64,000 nt of DNA from Rhynchopus sp. YZ270_cl-10 (lineage: Eukaryota > Euglenozoa > Diplonemea > Diplonemida > Diplonemidae), in assembly GCA_964035575.1 (NCBI GenBank), contig OZ037839.1, forward strand, positions 1,935,220-1,999,219, given 5' to 3'. Position numbers and translations under genes: made by a program. Under the pieces are notes generated by a model. The model did not search any database and was not told where the DNA came from. It saw only the letters and a list, made by a program, of their open reading frames with translations. Positions within the stretch are counted from its first letter, which is position 1. Every line of letters begins with the position of its first letter. Positions 34,418 to 45,247 of this stretch are shown here, piece after piece.

Positions 34418-35658
34418 GTGATGCAGGAATCCAGGGTCCCAAACAAAAAAACCCAAAAAACCCAAAAAAACCAAAAAAACCCATAAAAACCCAAAAAAAC
34501 CCAAAAAAACCCACCGCATTATATTTTGCTTTTGGGGCGTGGAGTGTGATTTTTTTTGCTCAAAACATCGCAAATATGAATTTTCGGAGCGATCTGAAAA
34601 AATTGCGGGGTCGGACATTTTTTTTGGTGGAGTTTAACCACCTAAAATTGACTTCTAAGTCAGACGTTTCTTTTCGGTTTCTGAAGAATTTTAGTGTCAT
34701 GAGTTTACGTGTATAAACCTTCTGTTACGTGTGCACCTACAGCTACAACAGGCGTTTTCACCTGGAGTTTCACCTCTTTTGGTGGGTTTTTTGAGTCCAT
34801 ACCCAGGTAGGGATTCCGGTGTCAGAACCATGGGTGGTTCCACTGCAGTACCACGTAACCCACGTTTAAACCCCAAAAACCCCCGGTGGCACCATCTTCT
34901 CGGTGAGCAATGAGTGTGACCCGCGCGTGCTCCTTTCGTCACGCAAACCAAAAAGCGGTGCAATGTTGTGAATTTTTTTAAAGATTTTGTGCGTTTTCCT
35001 GATTTTCGTACATTTTGTTGCGTTTTGGGTTGTGGTATTGTAGACTTTTGTGTAGATTTCGTGGGTTTTTTCGTTTTTTTCTTTGTAAATTTGGGTCACC
35101 GCCTAAAACACCAAAAATGCAGGTTAGTACCGCAATGAGGCAGAATAGTGGCGATACACATTGTTGTCCTTTACCGTGGGTGTCCAAAGACACACTCTTT
35201 TTTTGGCTGAAAATGGAGGGTGCGTGCTGGGCAGCTTCACTGCCCACATTAATACAGTAAAACTGGCTTGTGCCTATGTATGAACTGGTTTTTCAGGTCA
35301 AAAATGGCCTGAAAAAGTGGTGTTTTTGGGGTCTGGTACCTGTGTGTGACCATACCACAGGTGGTATGATGAGTGATCTGACCATATTCTCCAGGTATAA
35401 CAAACACCCAAAAAACCAATTGGCGAAGGAATTTTGCACTTTTGACCACCACAGATTGCATGTTTTCCAAGGCATTTTTTCTATGCACTTGTGTGTGCTG
35501 GGAAGCATGCAGCCAGTGTTAAAAATTCACGAATACCCTACCGAAAACCAGAAAGTCAAAAAACCCATAAAAACCCGAAAAAACTGGTTTTGAAAAAACC
35601 CAAAAAAACCCATAAAAACCCAAAAAAACCCAGCAAAAAAACCCACCTTGCATCACTG
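34418..35658. mobile_element. Inverted-end element CAGTGATGCA inserted in a C run
   Basis: The left end CAGTGATGCAGG and right end CCTTGCATCACTG face each other and are embedded in C runs on both sides. ACCCAAAAAA words are arrayed near both ends but in the same orientation. The interior (34640-35300) is more complex but shows no recognisable gene. The lack of a TA duplication sets it apart from its neighbours. Confidence 0.5.
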
Positions 35659-35670
35659 CCCCCCCCCCTA

Positions 35671-36516
35671 GGCATACTGTGCAGGCGAGCCGTTTTTAGG
35701 CGAGTTTTTCGTTTTCCTGATTTTCAGGAAAAACTCGCCAAAAACTCGCCCTACTCGCCCATTACTCGCCTATTACTCGCCAAAACTCGCCAAAAACTCG
35801 CCAAAACTCGCCTAAACTCGCCAAAAACTCGCCTAAACTCGCCTAAACTCGCCCCAATTTGGGTGCAAATCCTGGTGCACATACGCACCTTGGGGGTGAA
35901 AATGTGCACCAGGATGTGAAAATGGAGGGCGGGGGTGACTGATGACAACATGCCACTCGAAAACACACAAAAAAAATTGAAATTGTGTCACTTGTACGTC
36001 TAACGGCAACCATGTCACGGCAGTGGCTGACAGGCATGTATGTAAACATTTGCTCCAGGGGAAGATCCAGGCGTGCCATAGATCCCGGGGGACAAGACGT
36101 GCTACAATCCGGAGGATGACGAAGACATGAGCCGGGGCTGCACTCGCTATACAACAATGTCCTCGCCATGCCGGTAAATGGCAACCCTGCAGGCCACCCC
36201 TTGGCGGTATTCCCCACGACTACATCGCACCCATCTGTGCAAGCTTCATGGATCCGCAGAAGCTACAGCTGGACTGGTGGTACTGGTTGTGGAAGCCTAC
36301 AAAGCAAACTGTAGAGGTCTTGTTCAAGTGGAACGAAAAAAATTTTCTCTTCAAAACTCAAATTTCCCTCATATTTTCGTGTGTACACTTTTCCCAAGGT
36401 AAAATCCCTACCCAAAAAAAAAAAACTCGCCAAAACTCGCCCCCCAAAAATGGGCGAGTTTTAGGCGAGTTTTTGGCGAGTAGGCGAGTTTTTTTTACTC
36501 GCCCGCACAGTATGCC
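35671..36516. mobile_element. TA-flanked MITE with GGCATACTGTGC ends and ACTCGCC words
   Basis: Ends GGCATACTGTGCAGGCGAG and its inverse, with TA at 35669-35670 and 36517-36518. AAACTCGCC is repeated more than ten times at the left end and several times, partly inverted, at the right. The interior (about 35860-36330) is GC-richer and includes GGTGCACATACGCACC-like inverted words, but no recognisable protein. It abuts the next palindromic element and shares its TA. Confidence 0.7.
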
Positions 36517-36764
36517 TAGGGGGGGGCAAAAAGCGGTGTTTAGTGAAATTTTTTGAGTTACGATACCACAGAGGCTCGAAACACAAAATCTCTGGCGAAT
36601 ATGGATTTTTTGGGGCTCAGGAGGGGGGTGTGCCTGGTCACAGGCCTCCAAATGCGCCCAGAAACATGAAAAATATGAAAAATTGACTGGTTTTTTGGGG
36701 TTTTCGCACTTTTCGCACTTTTGGGAAAACAGCGTTTTTTCACTCTTTTTTTGAAAAAAATATC

Positions 36765-37430
36765 TGTACTTCATTGGTCTCGGCCAGTGGAGTCCCCTAC
36801 AGGAGGGGAGAGGGCTTTGCCCTCTCCTGTACTACACGTGAATATGTCTTTGTTTTTGCAAAGAAAACATGAAAAGCTGCTCGCCATGGTGGAGGCCCGT
36901 CTGTTGGACGCCGAGACCGAGGAGGAGCTGCACCGTGCACAGGCTTTGGTACGCCTGTTGGAGGAGGCACGGAAGGCCACGCTGCGCATAGCAGCAGAAG
37001 AAGAGGAACCCCCCGTCGTGCAGGAGGAGAAGCAGACGACGGAGGTGACGGCGGCACCACCGCCAGCGAAGGAGACACCCGGCACCTGCCCAGATGCCAC
37101 CGCAACGACCCCCCCCACCAGCAGGAGGCTTGGCTCTACTGGTGGGGCAACGACGCCTCACGAGGCGCATACGACGAAGCCGGCGCCGCCGCCTCCACCC
37201 GACGACCGCCTGCACCCACTGACTCGCCCACCCGACGGTGGATGGAAGTGCCCACCCGACCGTGGGTGGCTGTGCTCACCTGCAAGAACGTGTTCTCTGA
37301 AGTGCCCACCCGACCGTGGACGGCTGCGCACCGCAAAGACTATCGCCTGGAGCAATTCGGGCATAACATAGAAGCGTGTAGTATAGTGGAGTTCATCTTC
37401 GGGTGTCTACACTAAAACAACCAAGTTTTC
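36765..37430 (+). mobile_element. 666-bp retroposon carrying an ORF and an R1 tail
   Basis: Flanked by 7-base direct repeats AAATATC (36758-36764 and 37431-37437). It ends in an R1 tail (37383-37430: TAGTGGAGTTCATC, TTCGGGTGTCTACACTAAAA, CAAGTTTTC plus A). The 5' part has a CCTACAGGAGGGGAGAGGG hairpin paired with CCCTCTCCTGTA. The precise insertion is proved by the uninterrupted opposite arm of the palindrome. It is non-autonomous and carries the reading frame annotated separately. Confidence 0.75.
36844..37371 (+). CDS. Cargo ORF of the 666-bp retroposon, coiled-coil plus Pro-rich
   Basis: About 175 codons from the ATG at 36844 (MSLFLQRKHEKLL). Residues 5-55 are a strongly charged helix (EARLLDAETEEELHRAQALV) likely to form a coiled coil. 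Then comes a Glu/Thr/Pro-rich linker and a tail with repeated PPDGGWKCPPDRGW-like units containing Trp and Cys. I do not recognise a family. Codon and base composition match the host genes, so it may be a captured host sequence or a small element-encoded protein. It ends about ten bases before the R1 tail, which parallels the ankyrin gene. Confidence 0.5.
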   Translation: MSLFLQRKHEKLLAMVEARLLDAETEEELHRAQALVRLLEEARKATLRIAAEEEEPPVVQEEKQTTEVTAAPPPAKETPGTCPDATATTPPTSRRLGSTGGATTPHEAHTTKPAPPPPPDDRLHPLTRPPDGGWKCPPDRGWLCSPARTCSLKCPPDRGRLRTAKTIAWSNSGIT

Positions 37431-38777
37431 AAATATCAAAAAACGGACATCAGATAGTGTGCAAATACCCAAAATCACCCCAAAAGTATCGAATCTTTTC
37501 AAATACATCTGTTTTTCACACTTTAGACGCTCTGTTCGGGGCCAAAACCTCATTTTTAGGTCAAAAAATCGTCCCGTTTTCGTCCCGTTTACCGCGCTCA
37601 CACCATTCCTCAAACCCGTTGGGCCACTTTCTGGCCACTGCTGGGGGGTCTGACCACCCAGAGCACCCCCATTTACCAACCTCCTACCACATTTTCACCG
37701 AATTTCAGACCCAAAACTCTCTCTGTACCCCCAGAAATGACCCAAAAAAACACAGAAAAAATGACTTTGGCAACAGCAACGGCTATGATAAGCACCCTTT
37801 TTGGGAAAGGTGGGGAAGAGGAAGAGTCCCTGGTGTGAGGTGGGTGCTGAGGAAGTGTCGTGCTTGCATCGCAAGCCCCCTTGCAGATCCCTGACGGAGA
37901 TTATGTTCGGGAGGGGCTTTGTGCAGGTGGGGTGCAAGAGGATACAGGTGGGGACAAACATAGTGAGAGTGGCTGCAATGCAGGCACCACACCTTGCTCG
38001 TCTTGTCCCTTGTCCCCACCTGTATCCTCTTGCACCCCACCTGCACAAGGCCCCTCCCGAACATAATCTCCGTCAGGGATCTGCAAGGGGGCTTGCGATG
38101 CAAGCACGACACTTCCTCAGCACCCACCTCACACCAGGGACTCTTCCTCTTCCCCACCTTTCCCAAAAAGGGTGCTTATCATAGCCGTTGCTGTTGCCAA
38201 AGTCATTTTTTCTGTGTTTTTTTGGGTCATTTCTGGGGGTACAGAGAGAGTTTTGGGTCTGAAATTCGGTGAAAATGTGGTAGGAGGTTGGTAAATGGGG
38301 GTGCTCTGGGTGGTCAGACCCCCCAGCAGTGGCCAGAAAGTGGCCCAACGGGTTTGAGGAATGGTGTGAGCGCGGTAAACGGGACGAAAACGGGACGATT
38401 TTTTGACCTAAAAATGAGGTTTTGGCCCCGAACAGAGCGTCTAAAGTGTGAAAAACAGATGTATTTGAAAAGATTCGATACTTTTGGGGTGATTTTGGGT
38501 ATTTGCACACTATCTGATGTCCGTTTTTTGATATTTTTTTCAAAAAAAGAGTGAAAAAACGCTGTTTTCCCAAAAGTGCGAAAAGTGCGAAAACCCCAAA
38601 AAACCAGTCAATTTTTCATATTTTTCATGTTTCTGGGCGCATTTGGAGGCCTGTGACCAGGCACACCCCCCTCCTGAGCCCCAAAAAATCCATATTCGCC
38701 AGAGATTTTGTGTTTCGAGCCTCTGTGGTATCGTAACTCAAAAAATTTCACTAAAACCGCCTTTTTGCCACCCCCTA

Positions 38778-39127
38778 CCCCCCCCCCCCCCCCCCCATAA
38801 TTGAAACCGAGGGAATTAACGACAACTTAATTACCGGCTGGACTGCATGCTGTGTTCAGGGGTCCTAAGAGTGGTAACTTTTACCACTTCTGAAGTGACC
38901 TTTTTTATTTTTTTGAAATCCGAAGGTCACTTCGAAGTGACCTTCGAAAAGTGCCCTAAAAAGTGACCTTTTTATTTTTATTTTTTGAAATCCGGTGTCA
39001 CGAAGTGACCTCGGATGCTTAACATACACCGGGAACACGTTGGAGGGTCCGGGAATTTTTTTTCTTTTTTGCCAAGATCAGGGGTCTGCAGGGCTGCAGG
39101 TTGCCACAATTTTAAGCGCATTTTTTT
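38778..39127. other. C run and spacer
   Basis: A C run of about 19 follows the palindrome, then a block where AAGTGACCTT and its relatives are repeated four times (38890-39010). No gene. Confidence 0.45.
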
Positions 39128-39460
39128 GAAATGTTGCGTACCGTGGCTTCGCCAGAAACTTTCGTTTTAGCAAAATACGTAAGTAATTTACGGAAACTGA
39201 CGATAATTACCAACGACAGTGCCATTTTATGTCAACATTTTTTAGAAATGTTGCGTACCGTGGCTTCGCCAGAAACTTTCGTTTTAGCAAAATACGTAAG
39301 TAATTTACGGAAACTGACGATAATTACCAACGACAGTGCCATTTTATGTCAACATTTTTTAGAAATGTTGCGTACCGTGGCTTCGCCAGGAACCTTTGGG
39401 TGACATGACCGCCGTTTCTTTTATTAATGTACTGAGGTTACTGATAAGAAGGCTGACACC
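39128..39460 (+). repeat. 117-bp tandem repeat of the R6 start block
   Basis: The block starting GAAATGTTGCGTACCGTGG begins at 39128, 39245 and 39362. The first two units are essentially identical, and the third continues into the ordinary R6 sequence (GGAACCTTTGGGTGACATGA, CTGATAAGAAGGCTGAC). Since 117 is a multiple of 3, the open frame here is an artefact. Confidence 0.8.
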
Positions 39461-40295
39461 CACTAAACATCTGCCAAAACATCTGCCTATGGCTGTGTTG
39501 TGTTGTTCGTGGTAAGAAGCATAACGGTGGCATCAGACTGCGACACCGCGAAATTGCCTCACAAAAAAAAAATCGTATCTAGTACTCTGTCCCTATGATA
39601 CGGCGATAACCAACGTCCGGTGTATGTCCGAGGAATTTGCACCTTTTCGACCTCACTTTTGTTGTTCCTCTGAGGGGGGAAAGTTTTTTTTTTCCCTCCC
39701 CAAAAAACGAGAAGTGACCTTGAAGTTACCATTTTTAATTTTTTTGAGAACAGCGTTAGGACCCCTGGCTGTGTTACATATTTTTATTTTTGTGTCCAAA
39801 TAAATATTTCCATCATCCATGCTTCCCCCTAGGCATGAAGTACGTGCACCGAATCGGATCCGATAATGTGGTAATTATTGGGAGCATCTTGGAGGGGGTA
39901 TTCACACCTATCCACTTTAATTTCTGAGATACTCAAACATTAGAAACAAAAGTCTAAGCAGACGCAGACTCGGGGGACATTGGCACAACAACAACAAAAC
40001 AAAAAAAAACTGAACTTTGTCTTTCTCTGCAAGAGAGACACCTTCATCCTCATTGCTTTATTCCCAAAAACAAGAAAACGAACCCTCACCCCTCTCCTGA
40101 TATTTTCAGTCCCACCACTCATCCTCCACTCCTCCAACGTTTGTCACGTGGTTACTTTGTGATTCATGTTTTGTTCCTAGGCTAGCCTCGTACCATCAGT
40201 CATTCACTCACAACGAGATAATATTATCATCAACACAAAATACAAAACAACCCACACCCCGTCTCCTGACAGAGGTCGAGCAAAAAGACAGAACA
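39461..40295. other. Spacer upstream of the second beta-grasp gene
   Basis: AT-rich with A runs. The segment near 39595-39650 (CCAACGTCCGGTGTATGTCC) is a diverged R4 relative. A CTCCTGACAG acceptor lies about 25 bases before the next ATG. Confidence 0.45.
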
Positions 40296-41411
40296 ATGGA
40301 TGTGACGTTTGTGCTGGAAGAGTCAGGCGTGACTGCGACAGTGGAGGTGCCGTGCGACGCGGACGTTGCAGCGGCAAAGGAGGTTGCGTGCACGGCGCTT
40401 GCTGTCTCGCCTGCATCTGTCGAGATGCGCATCGGCACGCAGGTACTGGAGGGGACGTGCCGTCTGCAGGACACTGCATTTGATGCAGGGGTGCAGGTTG
40501 TGCTTGCCCGCTTTGCCGACATCAAGTGTCCTGCTGAGTTCAGTGAAAATGTCTCACAATTTTCTCTGTCTCCTTGTGGAACGCTGTGCCTCATCTTCAT
40601 GCGGGTTAACGATGCACTTGTTACCTGCGTCGGCTTCGACACAGGAACCTTTGACACTGCTTTCAAGTTCGACTTCGAATGTGATAACCTCGGCCAGCCT
40701 GCTGTCTCACCGTGCAAGACACGCTGCTACGTGCCGTATGGGGATGACTTACGCGAGGTTGCGCTTCCAGGCGGGGAGGTGCTCCGCAAAGTCGACTCCC
40801 CGTCGAGGTCAGTGTTCGCGTCTGGCAGTGTTGTTGTCTCATCGTGTGACGACTTTGTCTCTGTCTATGGCACAGACCTGACGTTCCTCCGCTACCTCTC
40901 GCGCCAAGGGAACAAAGGTGTGTCAGTGTCAGACTGTGGTGGGTGGGCGATGACCCGACACGATGATATGAAGGCACGTCTGTGGGATGTGAGCACAGGT
41001 GTTGCTGTGGCATGTGTGCCTGTGAAGGGTGCTGGGTGGCAGTGTGCTACGGCGATTTCACGGTCTGCCTCTATCTTTGCTGTGGGTCACCCTGAGGAAG
41101 TGCACCTCTACGACTGGCGTGGTGCGTCTCTTGGCAGCATTAGAAAGGAGGATCACTACGTCGTTTTCGTGCGCTTCACTCCCTGTGGGAAGTACGTGGT
41201 AGTTGATTTTGTAAATCTTAGCTTGGAAGAAGGTTCACTACACCAGTATGATGTGTCGACTATGTCCTGTGTGCGTGTGATACCAAATTGCATCAGTCCA
41301 GTTGCGATATCGCCGACTTCACGTGTGGTTATGTTTTTGTCCGAAGAAAATTCTCAATCTGCATCCGAGAAAAAAAATGCCCTTCTGACGAGACACCTGT
41401 ACCCCTACTGA
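40296..41411 (+). CDS. Beta-grasp (ubiquitin-like) plus WD-like repeat protein, second copy
   Basis: A 371-residue protein starting MDVTFVLEESG. Residues 1-75 have the layout of a ubiquitin-like domain (strand, strand, a helix around AAAKEVACTALA, then strands including GVQVVLARF). From about residue 85 there are degenerate WD-like blades: FSLSPCGTLCLIFMRVND, SVSDCGGWAMTRHDD followed by KARLWDVSTGVAVACV, then PEEVHLYDWRGASLGSI and RFTPCGKYVVVDF. The layout is the same as the protein at 19192, though sequence similarity is modest, so they are old paralogs or convergent designs. The start is the first ATG after a CAG acceptor. Function is likely a binding scaffold; no catalytic motif is visible. 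Confidence 0.8.
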   Translation: MDVTFVLEESGVTATVEVPCDADVAAAKEVACTALAVSPASVEMRIGTQVLEGTCRLQDTAFDAGVQVVLARFADIKCPAEFSENVSQFSLSPCGTLCLIFMRVNDALVTCVGFDTGTFDTAFKFDFECDNLGQPAVSPCKTRCYVPYGDDLREVALPGGEVLRKVDSPSRSVFASGSVVVSSCDDFVSVYGTDLTFLRYLSRQGNKGVSVSDCGGWAMTRHDDMKARLWDVSTGVAVACVPVKGAGWQCATAISRSASIFAVGHPEEVHLYDWRGASLGSIRKEDHYVVFVRFTPCGKYVVVDFVNLSLEEGSLHQYDVSTMSCVRVIPNCISPVAISPTSRVVMFLSEENSQSASEKKNALLTRHLYPY

Positions 41412-41865
41412 GTATTGCAGTTGGGTCTCCACACCAGAGGCTGAGGCCATAGCGAGAGGAAGAGGATGAGGATGGGGGGAGAGCACGGAGAGCTCGGAGG
41501 GCTCCCGACCCAGAGAAACATCGTTGTCGTTGAAGAGTGGGTGGGTTTATTCTTGTTTTTCGGATCATATCAGTGTGTTATGTGGACCGTAAAAAATGTG
41601 GAACATTTTCAGTTTTGGGGGGCGTGGGCATTAGTACGGTCGACTATTGTTACGGTTACGGTATTGTTATTCCCTCCATCCTCATTCCTTCGTTTGTCCA
41701 ACATCCACACTCACTACAGGTAGGTAAATAAATATTTTGTAAATAAATGTTAATTCGTTTATCGGTTCTCGCTGTTCTTGTGCAGGTTGATTTGGGTGCC
41801 GCCAGCTCATCTCATTAGTGCTTGGGGAGTGCTGACTGTCGCGTGTTCGAGGATGCACTTGGCAC
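41412..41865. other. Intergenic
   Basis: Purine-rich then T-rich sequence with no recognisable gene. A CTTGTGCAG acceptor-like site lies near 41785 ahead of the LRR fragment. Confidence 0.4.
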
Positions 41866-42113
41866 ATGCACCAACAGTGTCTGCTTGTGCAGCAGCGACA
41901 AGAAGGATTCCTCGGACTACTGCAGTCTTCGTGCCCTGCTCTGATTCTTTCGGGTTCATTAACGAGACTTGATCTGAGTGCTGTGTCGTGTGTGACGGAA
42001 GTTGGTGATAGGTTTCTGGACGGCTGTACAACGTTGACAAGCATCGACCTGTCAGGGTTGAGCAATGTGACGCGCATCGGTAGCTACTTTCTCTACAACT
42101 GCAAAGGTTTAAG
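41866..42113 (+). pseudogene. Truncated LRR gene fragment
   Basis: From about 41953 the frame reads LTRLDLSAVSCVTEVGDRFL, then TSIDLSGLSNVTRIGSYFLY and NCKGL, which matches the start of the LRR block of the split gene at 61800-61950 residue for residue over most positions. The N-terminal ubiquitin-like segment is absent, and after 42113 the sequence changes to repeat DNA although the frame stays open to 42276. It is a broken paralog, cut at its 3' side by the repeat mosaic that follows. The upstream part (LVQQRQEGFLGLLQSS) is not obviously homologous. Confidence 0.7.
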
Positions 42114-42539
42114 ACCCAATCACAGCACGCAGAGGCTCCGGATCACCGAAATCAAAAATAGCTCCCCTACCGACCAGAAAAGTCGTTTTCTTGATGAGTG
42201 TTTTCTGAGTGCACACTCTGAAATCACGAATCAAGAGAAAACGGCTTTTTGGGAGGTGAAAACAGGGCTTTGTTGAAATTTTCTGGCTTTGAGGAACTTT
42301 CACACACAATTTTAAGGGGTTTTACCTGTGTACCTGTGTATGGCAGGCACCTGGGTACCTGGGCTGAAAATACACCAGTACCCAGCCTGGGTGCCCAGAC
42401 ACACCACTGTACCACCCAGAATCTAGTCTCTCACCCAGAAAACCTACTCAGACACCAGAAAAGTGAAAATGGCTACTCGACCAGAAAAGTAGCTGGAAAA
42501 AGTTCAGAAAAGCCAGAAAATTTCAACAATTTTTTTTTT
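42114..42539. other. Repeat DNA after the LRR break
   Basis: Contains GAAAATTTCTGGC-type words in both orientations (42273-42297 against 42508-42530) and repeated ACCTGGGTACCTGGG and ACCAGTACCCAG words, consistent with another small inverted-repeat element. No gene. Confidence 0.4.
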
Positions 42540-42745
42540 GGGGAATAATCAGATTTACCCTACCCTATTTTGAAAAAGTTCAGACTTGCCCGAAAATAAG
42601 TTCAGACTTGCCCTAAAAACTTTTTTAGGGCAAGTCTGAACTTATTTTAGGGCAAACACTTTTTTAGGGCAAGTCTGAACTTATTTTCGGGTAAGTCTGA
42701 ACTTATTTTAGGGTAAGTCTGAACTTATTTTAGGGCAACAAGTCA

Positions 42746-43832
42746 GGCCACTTTGGCTGGGGCACTCTTGGGGCCCCACATGGTATGACTTGTTATATTG
42801 CCCTAAAATGCCTAACTGAGCCGGAGCCCAAAAATGATGCCAGAAACCACCAGCCACCCGGAAAGGGTGAGCAGGCAGTCCACGTTGGGCCAGAACCGGT
42901 TATAAGGAAGCCGTGTTCTGGGGCAACGTGGGGCGCAAAGTTTTACAATTTTCATGCACGGGTGCTCCACAAATTACCAAGTATTCCTTCTTTGTTGAAT
43001 TGAGAGAGAGTCAGTGTTTAGCTACCACGAGGGCGTGCTTAGAATTCCTTCGAGGAAGGCACAATTTTATTTATGTGGTCGGTTAAGACGAGCCTATGAA
43101 GAACAACGAGGTCATCGTTGAAAGGAGCGAACTCCCCTTCCCACAACATCTCTCACACTTCAACTCAGAATTCATACTTGGTTATTTGCTTTGTCCATAC
43201 GCAATCAAATTGTCATGCTTTCAAGAGCATGCCTGGCCAAAATGCAACAACGTGGGAAAAATCGTTGTTGTTCCAAAAGGCAACAAGACCACCCACAAGG
43301 GGTGTTGAATTGTGCACTGTCCGGGGGAGCGCAAAGTTTTTTCCCTGTACACAGTGGACACATCTTTATCACTTTGGTCCCACGGGGACACATTTGGATA
43401 CTGCACGCATGCAGAAGTGCCAAACATGTCCGCACGTGGAGTGGAGTGTCCATCATGTTTTCCTGGTTTCCAAAAAGCAGTTTTCTTTTGCACTTACTAT
43501 TTGCCCCGGTGTCTGGCAATAGAAGTGGCTAACATTGTAATGAGTAGCATATACATACCGTTGTGATCCAGGCCTGACGCTAACTTTTCGATTTTTGGGA
43601 AATCGTGGGATGATGGTCGAATATGGGGGGGGGGAAAGCTAAAAAAAAATTTTTCCGCGCCTGTTTTTTTTGACCTCACGCAACACTCCACACCATTGAC
43701 AAAAACACACGATTTTATTTTTTGAAAACTTGGTCAGCCCCGCCGCCAGGATTTTGGGCTTGAAAAAGTTCTGTTGATGGTCAAAAAATATTTTTCGCGC
43801 TTCGCGCGAAAACCCCTGCAAAGCTCCTTCTC
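42746..43832. other. Interior of composite, no clear gene
   Basis: Moderately complex sequence with several overlapping short frames around 42785-43520, for example one reading HLNTEFILGYLLCPYAIKLS-like residues, none of which dominates. GC content is intermediate, so a decayed gene is possible but not identifiable. Confidence 0.3.
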
Positions 43833-43834
43833 GT

Positions 43835-44048
43835 GGCCTCCGGCGGAGAGACGCATGTTCCCCAAGCCCGGTCAGAGTTCCTCCGAATCAGCGACATTTG
43901 CTCTTTCCCTGTGCATTGTACTCTTCGGTGGCCAGTGCAGGTGGCCGTCCAGAATCCGCATTGGGTGTCAGCCTTCTTATCGGTAAAGCAGCGGTCATGG
44001 TACCCAAAGGTTCCTGGCGAAGCCACGGTACGCAACATTTCTAAAAAA
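43835..44048 (-). repeat. R6 interspersed repeat (minus copy)
   Basis: Reverse complement of the order seen at 8600-8830: GCCTCCGGCGGAG, GAGTTCCTCCGAATCAGCGA, GGTGGCCAGTGCAGGTGGCC, GTCAGCCTTCTTATCGG and GGCGAAGCCACGGTACGCAA. Followed by the GCGCCGCAGGCGCACGGTAC hairpin word at 44091. Confidence 0.6.
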
Positions 44049-44120
44049 TGTTCCCATAAAATGGAACTGCGTTGGTGGGATACATACTTGCGCCGCAGGC
44101 GCACGGTACGCAACTTTTTC

Positions 44121-44480
44121 CATCATGTCATCATGTCATCATGTCATCATGTCATCATGTCATCATGTCATCATGTCATCATGTCATCATGTCATCATGT
44201 CATCATGTCATCATGTCATCATGTCATCATGTCATCATGTCATCATGTCATCATGTCATCATGTCATCATGTCATCATGTCATCATGTCATCATGTCATC
44301 ATGTCATCATGTCATCATGTCATCATGTCATCATGTCATCATGCCATCATGCCATCATGCCATCATGCCATCATGCCATCATGCCATCATGCCATCATGC
44401 CATCATGCCATCATGCCATCATGCCATCATGCCATCATGCCATCATGCCATCATGCCATCATGCCATCATGCCATCATGC
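44121..44480. repeat. 8-bp satellite in two blocks: (CATCATGT)27 then (CATCATGC)18
   Basis: Strict 8-base periodicity over 360 bases with a single T to C switch at 44344, so two homogeneous blocks stand side by side. Open frames rich in His, Met, Ser and Cys arise from the repeat and are not genes. After the array, GCATGATGG words continue in the opposite sense to about 44700. Confidence 0.95.
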
Positions 44481-44730
44481 ACCCCCCGTGGCATGATGGT
44501 GGCATGATGAAGGGGAAAAAAAAATCCCCCAAAAACGTGGGATGAATGGCATGATGGTTAGCAAAAGGCCTGCTAACAACGCAGAAACAAAATTTTTTTT
44601 GAAAAAAAAATGGGTGTTTTGTGGTGGGTTGATGGTGGGATGATGGTTTATGGTCGGGGGGGGGAAAGCCATTTTCCGTGGGTTGATGGATGATGGTTAG
44701 CGTCAGGCCTGGTTGTGATCCAAATGAGTA

Positions 44731-45247
44731 CTGGGGGGGGGCTAATAAAGTATACGGTGCTAATAAAGTATACGGTGCGGAAACCCATTTTGAGCGTGTA
44801 AATCTGTGAAATAAAGTATAAGGTTTTTGTGTACATTTTTCTTACTAAAAAAATTTTTCAGCAAGTTTTGCACAAAAAATCGAAATTTTTTTTTTTTGAT
44901 TTCGGTGGTCCGGATTCTGTGCGTGCTGTGATGGGGTCACTTTGCGCTGAGAAACGAGTATTTTTGACCTAAAACGCGTGTATCAGTTTTTACACGATTG
45001 GTGCTGATGGGGTTCAGATTTGTGAAAATTTAAGTCACCAAAAAATTGTTCATTTTTCCACATTGACCCCACCACTGGCTGGGATTGGCCCAAAAATGCC
45101 AATGGTGGTGTTTTCGCGAGGTTTCGGCCACTAGAAACCCCAAAATAACAGTGATTTTTTTTTTTCCCCCCTTTTTCGTTTTTTGGCCATTTAAGCAGTA
45201 ATTCCCGCCGAATAAAGTATACGTATACTTTAATAGCTCCCCCCCAG
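44731..45247. mobile_element. TA-flanked MITE, CTGGGG family with AATAAAGTATAC words
   Basis: TA at 44729-44730 and 45248-45249; ends CTGGGGGGGGGCTAATAAAG and its inverse CTCCCCCCCAG. The word TAATAAAGTATACGG is repeated at the left end and inverted at the right. The interior includes a GTGGGGTCAATGTGG-type segment (45048-45080) shared with other spacer regions. Confidence 0.75.

Larger units (their letters stand above)
36519..38775. mobile_element. Palindromic foldback element, left arm split by a retroposon
   Basis: The left arm (36519-36764 plus 37431-37956) and right arm (38010-38775) are near-perfect reverse complements around a spacer of about 53 bases. The ends are a G run then CAAAAAG and the inverse, with TA at 36517-36518 and 38776-38777. 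The left arm is interrupted at 36765-37430, while the right arm is continuous at the matching point (38533) and so preserves the empty site. Mirrored frames near the centre are a consequence of the palindrome. Confidence 0.8.

Noticed and set aside
37403-38573. Pairs of 120-166 codon ORFs on opposite strands
   Set aside because: They are mirror images within the second palindrome and show no recognisable domain.
43833-44545. His/Met/Ser/Cys-rich frames
   Set aside because: Produced by the 8-bp CATCATGT/CATCATGC array and the R6 repeat.
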